A program made the translations under genes and the position numbers. A model generated the notes under the pieces. The model saw only the letters and a program-made list of their open reading frames with translations. It was not told the origin of the DNA and searched no databases. 64,000 bases of DNA from Aphanomyces cochlioides (lineage: Eukaryota; Oomycota; Saprolegniomycetes; Saprolegniales; Verrucalvaceae), in NCBI GenBank assembly GCA_019828595.1, contig JAHQRK010000017.1, positions 620,001-684,000 of the forward strand. The letters are read 5' to 3'. Shown here in pieces: positions 50,792-61,885 of this stretch. Every line of letters starts with the position of its first letter. Within the stretch, counting starts at the first letter, position 1.

Positions 50792-53233
50792 TTATACGAT
50801 ATCTTGGCGAGTCGGGACGTTGGTTGTTGTTAACGTTGGGTTGGAAGCATTTTTTGTTTTCTGCTCAATGGCCTCCATCATAGCGTGCATATCCCTGACT
50901 TTGGCAGTCAAAACGTCTTGAAGGCGTTTGATCCGATCGAGTTGGAGCATCGCTTCAGTGCCCAAACCATGCGTTGTTCCGCCTGCTGCACTCTACTCAG
51001 CAAAATAAGATGTGACACGCAATAAATACGTCGACCTCAGTTGATTCAATCGAGCCTTTCCAGTTTAATCGATACGCTGGATTTTTTGGCTTGGAATTCT
51101 TTCGCACGCGGCCTTCGTCGTCGCTTTCTCGTCGCGCAAAGTTTGCAGCGCCAGAGTTGTTGTTTTGCGCTCTTGCTTTGGAGTAGTTGGCTAATTTCTG
51201 CATCATTTTGGGAAAATGCACGAGCGCTAACGGCAATCAGAGGCACATTTCAAAGAAAAATTACCTTCGAGAAAGCGAACGCGAGACAGCATACGCAATT
51301 CACAAAAGCACAGCGTCCTCACGGTCGCCATGCGCTTGCAGTCTTTGTTCAAGATAGCCATTTCGCCAAAGTATTGGTTTTCACCCAAGACAGTCAGTTG
51401 AATATCGTCCTTTAGAACTTCGACAGCGCCACGAAAGATAAAAAACATTTCATGGCCCAGCTCGCCTTCGACGCAGACGTCCTCAAATGGCGCAAAGCAT
51501 ATCATGCGCATACTCAATGCCAAATCCATGATAAAATTCGGATCGCTTCCTTTGAAGAACGGAAACTTCCACAAGAAATGGTCATTAATGGCCAACGCAA
51601 TTTTCGACCGAAGCATGGCTGACAACTCATTGAGCAGCTCTTGCTCTTGGACCATGTCATTTTCTTTCGACTTGCGTGCATTTTGGAAAAAGTCTCGGAT
51701 TTCAATGCGCAACTGCCGCGGCAAGTCACGCGCTGCCATGTATTCATTGATTTCATCCATCTTTTCACGAAATGCCGTCTCGTGCGCTGTCAAACTCGAC
51801 ACTAGCGCGACGATCTAAAATGAAAAACATCAGTAACGTATAACGAAGAGTTGCTGACATTCGTAATACCATAGGCAAAAATGCCCGCGCCTGCAAACAT
51901 GGCGAAAATTGCAAACAGTCGCTCGTTTGTACTGATGGCTGACACATCGCCGTAGCCAACTGTGGCTCTACAATTATTTTCAAGTTAATCCATTTCCAAG
52001 GTACGGGCGTACAATGTCATAATGGCCCAGTAGAGTGAAGCAACATATTGATCGGTGGGCGTCGCCTGCAAGAGCGATTTTTCCTTGAGCCAGGTACTGC
52101 AACAAGTATTACTGATCGAGTCCTGGTACGAAACCCAAAAGAAAAAGCAACTACATCGAGGTATTTTTCAATGGAGTAAAATATATATCCTCAACGTACG
52201 CAAACCAGTGTGAGACAAAGATAACCGTGAGGCAGTAGCGAAACAGACTGCTAATTGTCGATCGGATCAACAGCGCGTGTTGAATGCGATTCAAAATGCG
52301 CATCATGCGAAAGAGTCGCAATAAACGGAGCATCCGAAACAATTTGAGCACTTTCGTCACTTCACCTTGGTCTTCCACGATTAAAGTAAATGGAAATGTC
52401 GACAAGAAATCGATGCTAAACCTATGATAAGTGTTGTTTATTCAAACATCGAGTGGTGTGAATTACCAAGAAGAGATATAACGTTTTGCAATGGTTTTCA
52501 AATCAAAATGAATTTTTCCCTTGACGTCGACACCCGTTGCGAAATTTGCCACCTAGACATGTCAAGACTCCAGGTTAAAGCCTCGCAAAGCTGTTGAGCG
52601 TACTATATCGATGGCAAAGAATACATCTATGGCATAATCGATGTCGGTGCTCCAAACCGCGGAAGATTTGTCAAACGAGACTTGGTACTACTTAGGCTCT
52701 GCAATAAGCACCACGGACAAGTCATGGTGTTCGTACGGGAATGAGAAATGCATTGTAAAAGATAAAAGCAATGCTGACAACGTCCCATCGCAAGCGTATT
52801 TTCCCATGAGGATGCAAGATGAAGCGCGTCTCAAAGAACATACTCCGTGCTTCATTCGCGGTCAATTCTAATTGAGAAAGCTGAGCGTTTAATTTTGAAT
52901 GCTGGACTTACCTTTAGTCGAACTCTCGCCGATATTTTTTCCTTTAAGTGCTTTTTCCAAATGTGCATGATTGAGCATTTCTTCCTGTGGACTCATGCTC
53001 ACTTGCACTGGCGTCGCCGTCGTTGAGATGGCAATCACATCTCGTCCTAGCGTTGGAGCCGCGTTACGCAATTCCTCCGTAATATCGGCATGAATGGTTT
53101 CCGATTCCGGCACTAAAACGGTCGGAATCGGAAGATTTCTTGCACTCTTGCCGAGTTTGACCAACTGCACTGTGCTCATGCGTCGATGCGTCGTCAAGTC
53201 GGCACCCGGTCCGACAGGATGCACCGACGTCAT
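50792..53233 (-). CDS. CNBD-containing potassium channel (EAG/HCN/CNG superfamily)
   Basis: Ten exons join in frame: 53233-52912, 52867-52737, 52687-52604, 52552-52467, 52421-52200, 52150-52013, 51967-51859, 51814-51265, 51226-51030 and 50992-50792. The core starts with FILHPHGKIRLRWDVVSIAF (pre-S1/S1), S2 DYAIDVFFAIDI, then S3 SIDFLSTFPF and the S4 helix with regularly spaced Arg (LFRMLRLLRLFRMMRIL). S5, the filter TVGYGDV (potassium-selective) and S6 follow. A C-linker then leads to a cyclic-nucleotide-binding domain with FRGAVEVLK and ENQYFGEMAIL. The C-terminus ends in a short coiled coil. The introns are 33-50 bases long. Plasma-membrane voltage gating is inferred. Confidence 0.9.
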
Positions 53234-53290
53234 GTTTGAACAAAAGGAAACGATGGTCCGTTACTCGAAATATGATGGAGCTGGCTAATA

Positions 53291-54641
53291 TTAGTTGTGG
53301 GTTGACTCTGACTGGTTGATGGGCATTTCGATCACGATTTTTCCAGTCACATGACCCGCTTCTAGCAATTCAATCGCTTCAAGAGCTTGATCAAAGCCAA
53401 ACACTTTGTCAATCACAGGACGAATCACGCCGTCTTCACAATACTTGGTAATCTCGGCAAGGGTGCCTCCATCGGGAGACACAAGGACGTAGGCATACTC
53501 GACATGCTTTGACCTTGCCTTTCTCTTCATGGAATAGCTCAGGCATCCCAAGACAAAAAAGAGGCAGCAAGAAGTTCGACTACTTAATTCGTCGTTCATT
53601 TCGTCCATTGCTTCCTACAGCCAAAATCAGTTTACCGTTGTATCCAGACAGATAGAGGTACAGGAGGTGGTGTGTCGGCTATGGAAGCGACAATTCCACC
53701 GAGTTTGATACAATCAACGCATTTAATCGCCTAATGATGCCATCATGCCATTGAAACAATGAGAGTGCGCTACATACTTCACTCGTACAGTCCATAGCGC
53801 AGTCGTAGTCTTTGAGTACTTTTTCAAACTGGTTATCCGTGTAATCGATGACCAAATCGGCTCCCAAACGCGTGAGAATGTGATCTTTTTGCTGTAGCGC
53901 CGTGGTTGCAATCGTTTTCGCCTAGTTTCAACATGAGCAAGTCTAAGAATGGGCCTCGTCTTGCCTTGAATATATTTTTTGCCATCTGCAATGCAAATGT
54001 ACCCACGCCACCCGATCTATAAATCATGAGCTTGACGAGTTCATGGGGTCCCAAACGTACCCTCCAGTTATCAGTAGGTTTTGACCTTCGGAGAGATGGA
54101 GACGTCGCAAAGTCTGCATGGCAATCAAAGCCGATATGGGCACAGCGGCAGCTTGAACAAAACTAAGGAAACAAATGAGCTCCCTCAGTCTTTTCTCTGA
54201 ACCTGAGGTTTGAGGGTTTTAATGCGGCAGCTTGCTCTGGAACGGAGACATATCTAAGGGAGCATGAGGATGAGATTCGATTGTAATATGAGTACTCTGC
54301 CAACGCTCCATCTCTGTCATGCGGGACACATGCGTATACTTGATCACCCACGGAAAATTTAGTTACATTGGCGCCGCACATAACAACGACTCCGGCCATG
54401 TCGTAACCAAGAATCGCGGGCCATCTCGCCGTCAAAATGAGCTTGAATGCTCCTTCTCGTCGTTTGTAGTCAAACTAGACAGCATATATCACTCAAATAC
54501 AAGCAAAATACGCACGGGACTGATCGATGCTGCGTGCACGCGCACCAAGATATCATTGGGTGTTAATAGCTTGGCACGGGGCAAATGGCCGATCTGCAGC
54601 ACGGACGGTTTGCCGTATTTCGTGTAGTAGCATGCTTGCAT
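53291..54641 (-). CDS. Zinc-independent quinone oxidoreductase-like MDR protein
   Basis: The coding parts from the ATG at 54641 (MQACYYTKYGKPSVLQ; an earlier in-frame Met at 54728 is possible) through at least five exons follow the medium-chain dehydrogenase/reductase fold. Segments seen are ILVRVHAASI, PAILGYDMAGVVVMCG, FSVGDQVYAC, FVQAAAVPISALIAM, the NADP-binding SGGVGTFALQMAKN, LGADLVIDYTD and the end HVTGKIVIEM. Cysteines of the structural and catalytic zinc sites are absent, so it belongs with the NADPH:quinone oxidoreductase/RTN4IP1 branch. It is read toward the channel gene's start, and its promoter has a regular CCAAT array. Confidence 0.85.
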
Positions 54642-54778
54642 GGTAAGATTTCCTTGATCAGCTTCGTCGTCGGCACGAATCGTGCGAACATGCTCGTCGG
54701 AAGGGCCTCCAGTCTTCGCCATGTGCAAATGTCGTTCCGTGAAATATCAATGTTCCATTTTGGAAATAGTGGACTTTT

Positions 54779-54880
54779 ATTGGCTAATTTTCAACAAATA
54801 TACAATTTGGATTGGCTGATTTAAATATCTTAATCGATGTTGATTGGCTAATTGTTACATTTACTTAATTTTGATTGGCG
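54779..54880 (-). promoter_or_regulatory. Four inverted CCAAT boxes spaced 32, 32 and 31 bases
   Basis: ATTGG(C) cores start at 54779, 54811, 54843 and 54874, all in the same orientation and with the flank GATTGGCT. Read from the minus-strand gene they are AGCCAAT boxes ~50-240 bases upstream of the two possible starts. The near-exact three-turn spacing suggests stacked NF-Y complexes on one DNA face. Confidence 0.7.
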
Positions 54881-54899
54881 CAATCCATAAATAAAGTGT

Positions 54900-55749
54900 G
54901 TCATGTCAACAAATGACTGCCAACTCCGACAGGATAAACAGCCAAATCGGCGTCACGGTAGATTCCCCCACGTCTCTGCGCGTGGGTAATTTGCCCGTGT
55001 CGCCCCCCGCCGCTCATCTACTCACGTAGTTCAAATATGGCAAGGTGACAAGTTACGTTAGCCCTGTCTAAATGGCTTAATTGCTGCCCAAAATGGTGCG
55101 ACTTTCTACACGTACCGTCGATTGCTCTAGAATCGACGGTATGTGTGCTTGGAGCTATACATTTCAGTCAAACACTTAATCTTGCATTCACGACGGCTTT
55201 ACTTAAAAGACAGTCGAAAGGAAGACTCCTACTGAGAATAGAGTTGTGCTAGCCGAATCGTGATGGATGCAATTGAATTGTCCAACGTGGAAACCACCTA
55301 CATTGCATCTAATCACTCGAAATCGGTCATCATGGGCCAGGACAGCTTCTCACAGCGCTCTTTATATTAGTGAGGTCGTGGCTTTATCGCTGGCAACGTG
55401 GTTGAGTCAGCCTGCGCCGCGCATCAAACTTGCCGTCAATCTTTGTTCTCTCATTGTTTATTCTTGTATAGATGGACATTTCGATAGCTTAGTCTATACA
55501 GCATGTAGCTCGTAATGGAATGTTCCGCGGCGTCCAGTGGCTTCGCAATCGAGCTCTTGGAGATAAACTCACGTAGTGGATTTGGGGCAATTTCAAGCTG
55601 CCACGTCATATCATGAAATCTTTCAAGATACTGTTTTTGACAGGTTCTTTGACGAACGGTGCTGAAAAGAGAATAACATGTGAGAGGATCGGCACGCGAT
55701 TCGCTGGAAGTTTCAAAACGAATCACGGCGCGGCAGGCTGCGGCGGCGG
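54900..55749. other. Intergenic stretch; one hairpin only
   Basis: No supported gene. A short plus-strand frame at 55267-55515 lacks motifs. A hairpin lies at 55113-55141. Confidence 0.4.
55113..55141. repeat. Perfect 11-base hairpin with 7-base loop
   Basis: TACCGTCGATT (55113-55123) and AATCGACGGTA (55131-55141) are perfect complements around GCTCTAG. The flanking ACACG/TGTGT extends the stem imperfectly. It could be a MITE remnant or an RNA structure. Confidence 0.6.
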
Positions 55750-57719
55750 ATGAAAGAGGATTCGCACAGCCCTCCGCGAGGCTCACCGACGAGTGGAGAG
55801 GGCAAAATCTCTCTTCGAGTCGATCAACCTGTCGAAGGATGCGAAGTAACCACCCATGCATTCTATCGATCGAGCGATGGCGACATTGACGATGATGATT
55901 TTCGATTGAAATTCGGTTGGTTCAAGTCCAAGTCAAAGCGAAGCTGCGCCAACAAGCAATGCGCACGGATAGGCAATGGCGAAGGCAATGTGGTTCTCCT
56001 TATGGCGACTGTGGATTGCGCTGTTTGTGTACGACAAGGTTTATCCAGCGACGATGCACAATATTGCACACTTGATTGCTTTCGACATGCCTGGGGCCAG
56101 CACCGGCAATTGCACGACACGCAAAGTAAAACGACTCGACAGAGCGCAGAAGATATTGAGAGAGCGAAGGAAATGGCAGTGCAAACACCACCACGAAGAG
56201 CAGATGAGACGTGGAGCGTCTTGGAAGGAGCCAAGTACATTTTCTATCCCGGACATGGTTAATCTGAAACGAGTGTAGGACGTACACGCCATCCACTGCT
56301 GACGTAGGGCATGTCCTTCGAGTCGAATGTACACCATTATTTCGCACTGGCGAAGAAGCTGGTCCATCCAAGTTTATGGAGACAAACATCGTCTTGCCAT
56401 GTTGGACTTGTCTTCGTTGTAGATCTCACTCGACGCTTTAGTTCCACCAATGGCCCCAAAGCGACAAATGGTGCCTTCAATCAAGGACGAACGACCACCA
56501 TCACGATTGCGCTTCCTTGGTGGATTCCGCGTTCTCACGTACAATGTTTTGGCTGAAATTTACGCCACACGCCAAATGTATCCATATTGCCCTATGTGGG
56601 CGTTGAATTGGTCTTTTCGGAAGCATTTGCTGCAAAAAGAACTGCAGTTGTACAACGCCGATATTCTTTGCCTTCAGGTATGCGGAATCAAAGCAACGAG
56701 ATCATAGAGCTGGTTTGGATAGGAAGTACAGGCCGACCATTACAAGAGTTATTTCCAGCCAATGATGGCAGCATGGGGCTACGATGGCATTTTTCAGAAA
56801 AAGACGCGAGAAAGCATGGGTTTTGAAGGCAAAGTTGATGGTTGCGCCATGTTTTATCGTAAGACCAGGTTGCTCATTACCTCTTTTGGTAGGTATTCAT
56901 ACGTGTCTGCCTTTAGATTCTTCGTCAAGGAACAATACACAGTCGAATTCAACGAAGCAGCCAACGACTTAGTACAATCCATGTGGACCAATTTTGAGAT
57001 GGCGTACCCGACCGCATCAAACCACGAGAGAGAAGTAGATGCACTTTCTATCTTGTACTGCATTAACGACAATATGGTAGACATACCAAGCGAGCATCAA
57101 TCGAATTCGACAACGACTTGTTCGAGACAACATTGCACAAGTCGTCGTCTTGGATGTATTACCGCTGCACAATGAAGCACGAAAAGCCAACTCGTCGCTG
57201 CCATGCATCTGCGTCACAAACGTCCACATTTTCTCCAACCCAGAATTTCCAGACGTCAAGTTGTGGCAAACACATACTCTATTGGAGCAGCTCGAGCATT
57301 TGGCTCACTCGCGTCGACTACCCGTGATTATTTGTGGCGATTTCAACAGTGAGCCGTCCAGTGCCGTGTATGAATTACTGAGCCAAAACCACGTTCGAAG
57401 CGACCACTCTGACCTAAAGCACTTGTCAGACGTGCTGCATATGACCAAATTGACCCACCCGATGAGTCTAGACAGCGCCTATGCGTCAGTTTTTGGTGAC
57501 GAGCCAGAGTACACAAATTACACAGGCAATTGGGTCGGAGTTTGCGACTATATTTGGTTCAGTTCAGATACTCTCTTGGCCGTAGCAGGTTTGCAAGTGC
57601 ATCCTCCAGAGGTGTTGAAAGCGTATGCTCGCACGTGTTTACCCAATTGCCAGTTTGTCAGTGACCACGTCCCGGTCTGCGTCGATTTTTGCTTCAAAGG
57701 GCTTAATGGGCGGTATTAG
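55750..57719 (+). CDS. CCR4: CCR4-type deadenylase (CNOT6-like) with MYND-like N-terminus
   Basis: Several exons. The N-terminal region has QPVEGCEVTTHAFYRS and a Cys/His cluster CAVCVRQGLSSDDAQYC...CFRHAWGQH, which parallels the MYND-like header of plant CCR4 rather than the leucine-rich repeats of yeast and animal CCR4. A linker DVGHVLRVEC follows. The endonuclease/exonuclease/phosphatase domain starts at about 56517: FRVLTYNVLAEIYATRQMYP, catalytic Glu in LQEVQADHY (after a 45-base intron), KVDGCAMFYR, ICGDFNSEPSS with Asp and Asn, and the final SDHVPVCVDF with the catalytic His. All key residues are present. Cytoplasmic mRNA poly(A) shortening is the expected role. Confidence 0.85.
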
Positions 57720-57743
57720 CAGCGTAGGTATTTTAATCTTTTC

Positions 57744-60700
57744 TTAAAGATTGCTCTCGTCCAACCCATCTGTGTGGCGGTTGTGCCTTCTCCTGCGTCC
57801 AATTGGGGCCGACTTCTTGGTTTTAAGTGCCAGGGATTGTTGGGAGGTCACAGGAACCTTATCTGCATGTGTCGACTTGATCATGTGACACACGCAAATG
57901 ACATGGCCACATGCAGCACACATAGCAGTGGGATCATCACGTATGTCGGTTCGGACCATGTTCATCGCCAGGCTGCCAGATTTTATAATTTGGTGGCATT
58001 CTGCAACGACGGCGTCTGCAGCTGCAAATAAATGTGGGTTTCGACTACCACGAAGCTCCAATTGAGCTTTCATTGCTGCCTCTTCGGCGTCTTGGTGATT
58101 TTGGACGAGAGCCTGGGTCTCTTTAAGAGTTGCAGTCACATTTGCATATGACACAGAAGTTGGTGGAGGTGCTAAGGACCTCGCCAGAGTTGCAACTTCC
58201 ACGGCTTTTCTCCGTTGAATTATCTTTGCTCGATTGCTATGCACTTTCCACCGTAGCTTTTGTCTTCGAATGGCTTCTCTCGAAGCTGCAACGTACTGCT
58301 GTGATGCGCGTTGCATCTCGAGCCGTCGAATGTCTTCGAGCAACATTGTTTCGTCAAGGACCATTTCTTCCAAGTCTCTCTCCAAATCTTCGCATTCAAC
58401 TTTTAATGTAGCGATTTCACCGTCGTATTCTCGAATCTAGACATGCGTCAGGTGCATCTGTCAGCTTAGACTATACTTGTTGCTTTTTGCTCAAAATTTC
58501 TTCGGCACTGAGCAATCTTGAAAAGTGAATAACGATCTTCTCTGTCTCAAAAGCTTCCTGCCATCCACGTTCAATGTCTTGACGAGTCATCGCTGCAAGT
58601 TCTTTGTCTAACTCCGGTACACGGAGTTCCCAGTCCAGCTATGATTCACTCAGCATCTGAACTACTGATGACATGACGTACGCGCATTTGTTTTATGTCG
58701 TGAATTTGCTGTAGTGCCTTTTTCTTATGTTTGGTTAGGAGAGCCATGTCAGCTTTGGCATCAATTAGATCAAACTGCACATTGTCCAGATTGTCCTACG
58801 CATATGACACATATTCAGATGGAAGTGGTGGAGTCGCGTCGCTTACTTTGACTTGAGTAAGCTTTCGAGCAAAGACTTCGATAACCATCAATTCACGCAT
58901 GTGCTTAATACTCGTTCGATTGCGAAAGCTGCGCCAGGCTGACTGAACTTTTAAGGAAGCGTCGCTATACTCTCCTCTCTGTTTCAATCGTTTGGTTTGG
59001 ACTTCTTGTCGTGCTAAATAACATCGAATAGCACACTGTATCACTAGCGCTGATTGCAGCTTCAACTTAGTGAACATTTCTTGCCACTTGGCTCGCTCTG
59101 CATCTTCTCTCTTCTTCTTGCGCCAGAAGTACTAGTCGATCGTGACGACAGACAAATAACTAGGAGTACCTGTAGCACTGTGGCGGCCTCAATGCGGTCT
59201 CGTAAATCTTCCAACTCTTTCCGAACGCGATGCCCTCGGTAAACACGTTGAATTGTTTTCACGGCTGGAATGACAACTTTTCGCACACGAACTTTTCGCA
59301 ACTCTCGTTTGTACACTTGACGCGCCAAATAACCTCGGGCAACTGCTCCGATCCGAGATGCCATTCGATTTTCAAATCGGACTTGCCATACAAATGCCCA
59401 ACGACACCGAGCTCTGTACTTTCGACACGCTTCTTGAATTGTAAGAGCCGCGGCGAGTTCTCTTCTGGTTTGGAGTGCTAATTTACGGCCGAAGTAGCCG
59501 CGCACAATACGCTGCATCATGATTACAGCAGGTATTTGAACAAAGTTGACGAAGTACTCTTGCTTTATGCGTTGATAACGTTGACGACCCTTCCAACCTC
59601 GATATACGCGTTGGATGGTTTTGACTGCAGGTAATATAACCGTTCTCTTGTACTTCGCCCGTCGAAACATTCGCGCTCTCTATATTCATTGAAGTCTCGA
59701 CATTCTTCATGCAAACTTATACCTCGCGTCCAAACATACCCCGAACCACTCGCTGAATTTGAATTGCACTTGCAAAGTTATACCTAAGCCAGAATGCCAG
59801 CTTTCGTGCTTTGAAGCCGCGAAATATTCGCTGCATGTGGGTTGCAGCGATGTTCATTTGCATTTTTTTGGCTTTGGTTTGTTCTCGAGAAACGTGTGAG
59901 CGAAACACCGCTTGAATGTGAGTTGACGCAAGAGCGACGACTATTTTGTACTCCGAAACGAAAACGCGGGCTACATAAGCTCGATAGTACCGCTGGATTG
60001 TCAGAGCATGTCGATGTCGAGCAAGAAGTCGTCGTAGGACTCGGCTCTAATTGGCACTTGATGGAGCCTTCGAATGATAAATTTACCGTTATTGATGCAC
60101 GAAATATTCTTTGGAGCATGAGCGCAGCCTTGTTATATTTTTGCTTGCGCTTGTCAAACTTGACGAAAACAGTCTGCTCAGAATTACGCTGGAGGCTCCT
60201 ATTAGGACAATCAGCAAGAACTCAATTCTTCTTTCGTACAAGCTGAGTGAGGATATTTGGTTCATTCGCTGTGCTGCTTGCTCTTTCGCTATCATTTCTT
60301 TTAGAGCTTTTGGAAGCCCATGGTAGAAATGTGGCAGCTTGGTTTGGGGCTGCTCGTCTGAAATTATTCGCCTCACATCTTTTGGCGTAGTTCGTGCCAT
60401 AGTTACAACACCCAAGGTGCGATCCAGCGAGAGATGGGAAAGCCCAAAACGCTCGGTGAGGCTATCAATGCTTTGGGACTTGAATTGCGCTGATGTCTTT
60501 ACTATGAACACAAGGTCGCACTCGAGGTACCGTAGATGTGGCAGTTTGCACACTGAAGCGCCAACAGTACCATATTTTTTCATATTGCTGCACACAAACC
60601 TTTGTTTTTTTTTACCCTCAAGCACAGGAGACTGTAAGAGAACTTCAAGTACCATGGAAAGTCTCTCCGTATGAGATTTTCGGACAAAAATATCAGACAC

Positions 60701-61265
60701 AATCGTGATTTGTAGGAATCGATTCCAAAATGGCGGCAGTGGATCTAATGGATCATTGAAGAGCGAGATGGGATTGGACGTGTCGCGGAGACGAATCGCA
60801 GCATCACACGCAGTGGATGCAGCTCTTTCGGATTCAAATGTCCCAACAAGCGTTGGCTTCAACTTTGGATACAGGTCGACGCCATGCTGAATTAATCGAT
60901 CACTTGCTTGCGATATCTCCACAATTGATTTCTTCCAAGGGACGTCAAAGATCGAAGCCGACCACTTCTTCGATGCAATAGTTGTCGTCTTATCTTGCTT
61001 GATGCTCTTAAACCAAAACCTTGACGGTCCAAGTAGTCGTCGGTGAAGTAGTCGGCAACTACATCAAGTTGTCAAAATGTTTTTGACAAGTAACCTTGTA
61101 ATACCTAATGTTGTCGACAGAAACAAACGTCGGTTGGAAAGCAATTGTGAGAATCTCTTCCAACTGCTTGGAGTAGGTAAAGAGTGGATCTGGTCGTCTT
61201 TCTCGTGTCTCTGGACTCCTCTTTCGTCCATCTCGACGATCCGTCCTTTCCGCGCGCGAACTCAT
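57744..61265 (-). CDS. Large multi-IQ-motif protein
   Basis: A chain of exons starts at the ATG at 61265 (MSSRAERTDRRDGRKR; first exon to 61105, second from 61058 to 60240) and ends at 57744. Residues ~50-330 form a novel-looking region with an AP2-like strand (PTLVGTFESERAASTACDAA) and a stretch reminiscent of BolA (ITIVSDIFVRKSHTERLSM). Then at least twelve IQ helices follow, e.g. ALTIQRYYRAYVAR, ATHMQRIFRGFKAR, VKTIQRVYRGWKGR and ALVIQCAIRCYLAR, which should bind calmodulin or centrins. The C-terminus is coiled coil with a small cysteine knot-like CAACGHVICVCH. No myosin motor precedes the IQs. A cytoskeletal or basal-body scaffold is the best guess. It is tail to tail with CCR4. Confidence 0.75.
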
Positions 61266-61306
61266 CAACACTTCATTTTGCAAGTTGACGGTTTCACATA
61301 ACCATT

Positions 61307-61328
61307 CCGGATAAATCAATTTATCCGG
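61307..61328 (-). promoter_or_regulatory. CCGGATAAAT / ATTTATCCGG hairpin upstream of the IQ protein
   Basis: The 10-base arms at 61307-61316 and 61319-61328 are perfect complements with only CA between them, 42-63 bases upstream of the ATG. It contains two half copies of the ATCCGG motif seen before other genes. Confidence 0.5.
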
Positions 61329-61805
61329 GTGTACTTTCCAGCACACAACGATCGAATGTTCTCGCGTCGATTGCTCCGCATTTTGTGTCTCGTTGCGTAG
61401 TTATACCTCGCGCGATCTCTTTTTGACCACAGCAGTGTTTTGCTACAACAACAATATCGACTCTGTCTCGAAAGCATCGTAGTGGAAGCCAGCATTGGAG
61501 GTCCACGTCGACTTGACTTTTGGTAGCACTTTATTCCATACAAGCGGATTGACCATGACAAAACCAGCGAATGTCAGGCAACTGACGTTGTGATAAGAGA
61601 TGTATCTAATGTGAAAGCACGACTTTGGAACTACCTGAAGAGCCTCACCTCTTCAACCCAGAGTAGCAACAAGAGCCGTTGTAGCGTTTCAAGACGCTGC
61701 AACTGTGTCTTTGCATGCCCAATTTGGTGCTCTGGCCAAAGCGGTAATTCCTTTCAACTCGTAAAGCCGCAATCATCGACACTTGTGCACAATCTGAAGT
61801 TTTGC
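61329..61805. other. Divergent promoter region without a supported gene
   Basis: This lies between two genes that start away from each other. Frames on both strands are short and lack motifs. Confidence 0.4.
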
Positions 61806-61847
61806 TTCCGGATACAACTTCTATCCGGATGATTGTTCAATCCGGAT
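61806..61847 (+). promoter_or_regulatory. Three CCGGAT motifs upstream of the PH-TBC gene
   Basis: TTCCGGAT at 61806 and ATCCGGAT at 61823 and 61840 are spaced 17 bases apart, ending about 39 bases before the ATG at 61886. Confidence 0.5.
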
Positions 61848-61885
61848 ACTAAAGCCGTTACGATACATATTGGCAAGTTGCGCAC

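Noticed and set aside
52641..52871. A plus-strand protein-like frame with several cysteines in the channel gene
   Set aside because: The minus strand across the same bases gives pre-S1, S1 and S2 of the channel with proper introns, so the plus frame is antisense shadow.
55267..55515. A short plus-strand frame upstream of CCR4
   Set aside because: No homology and no splice link to the CCR4 start.
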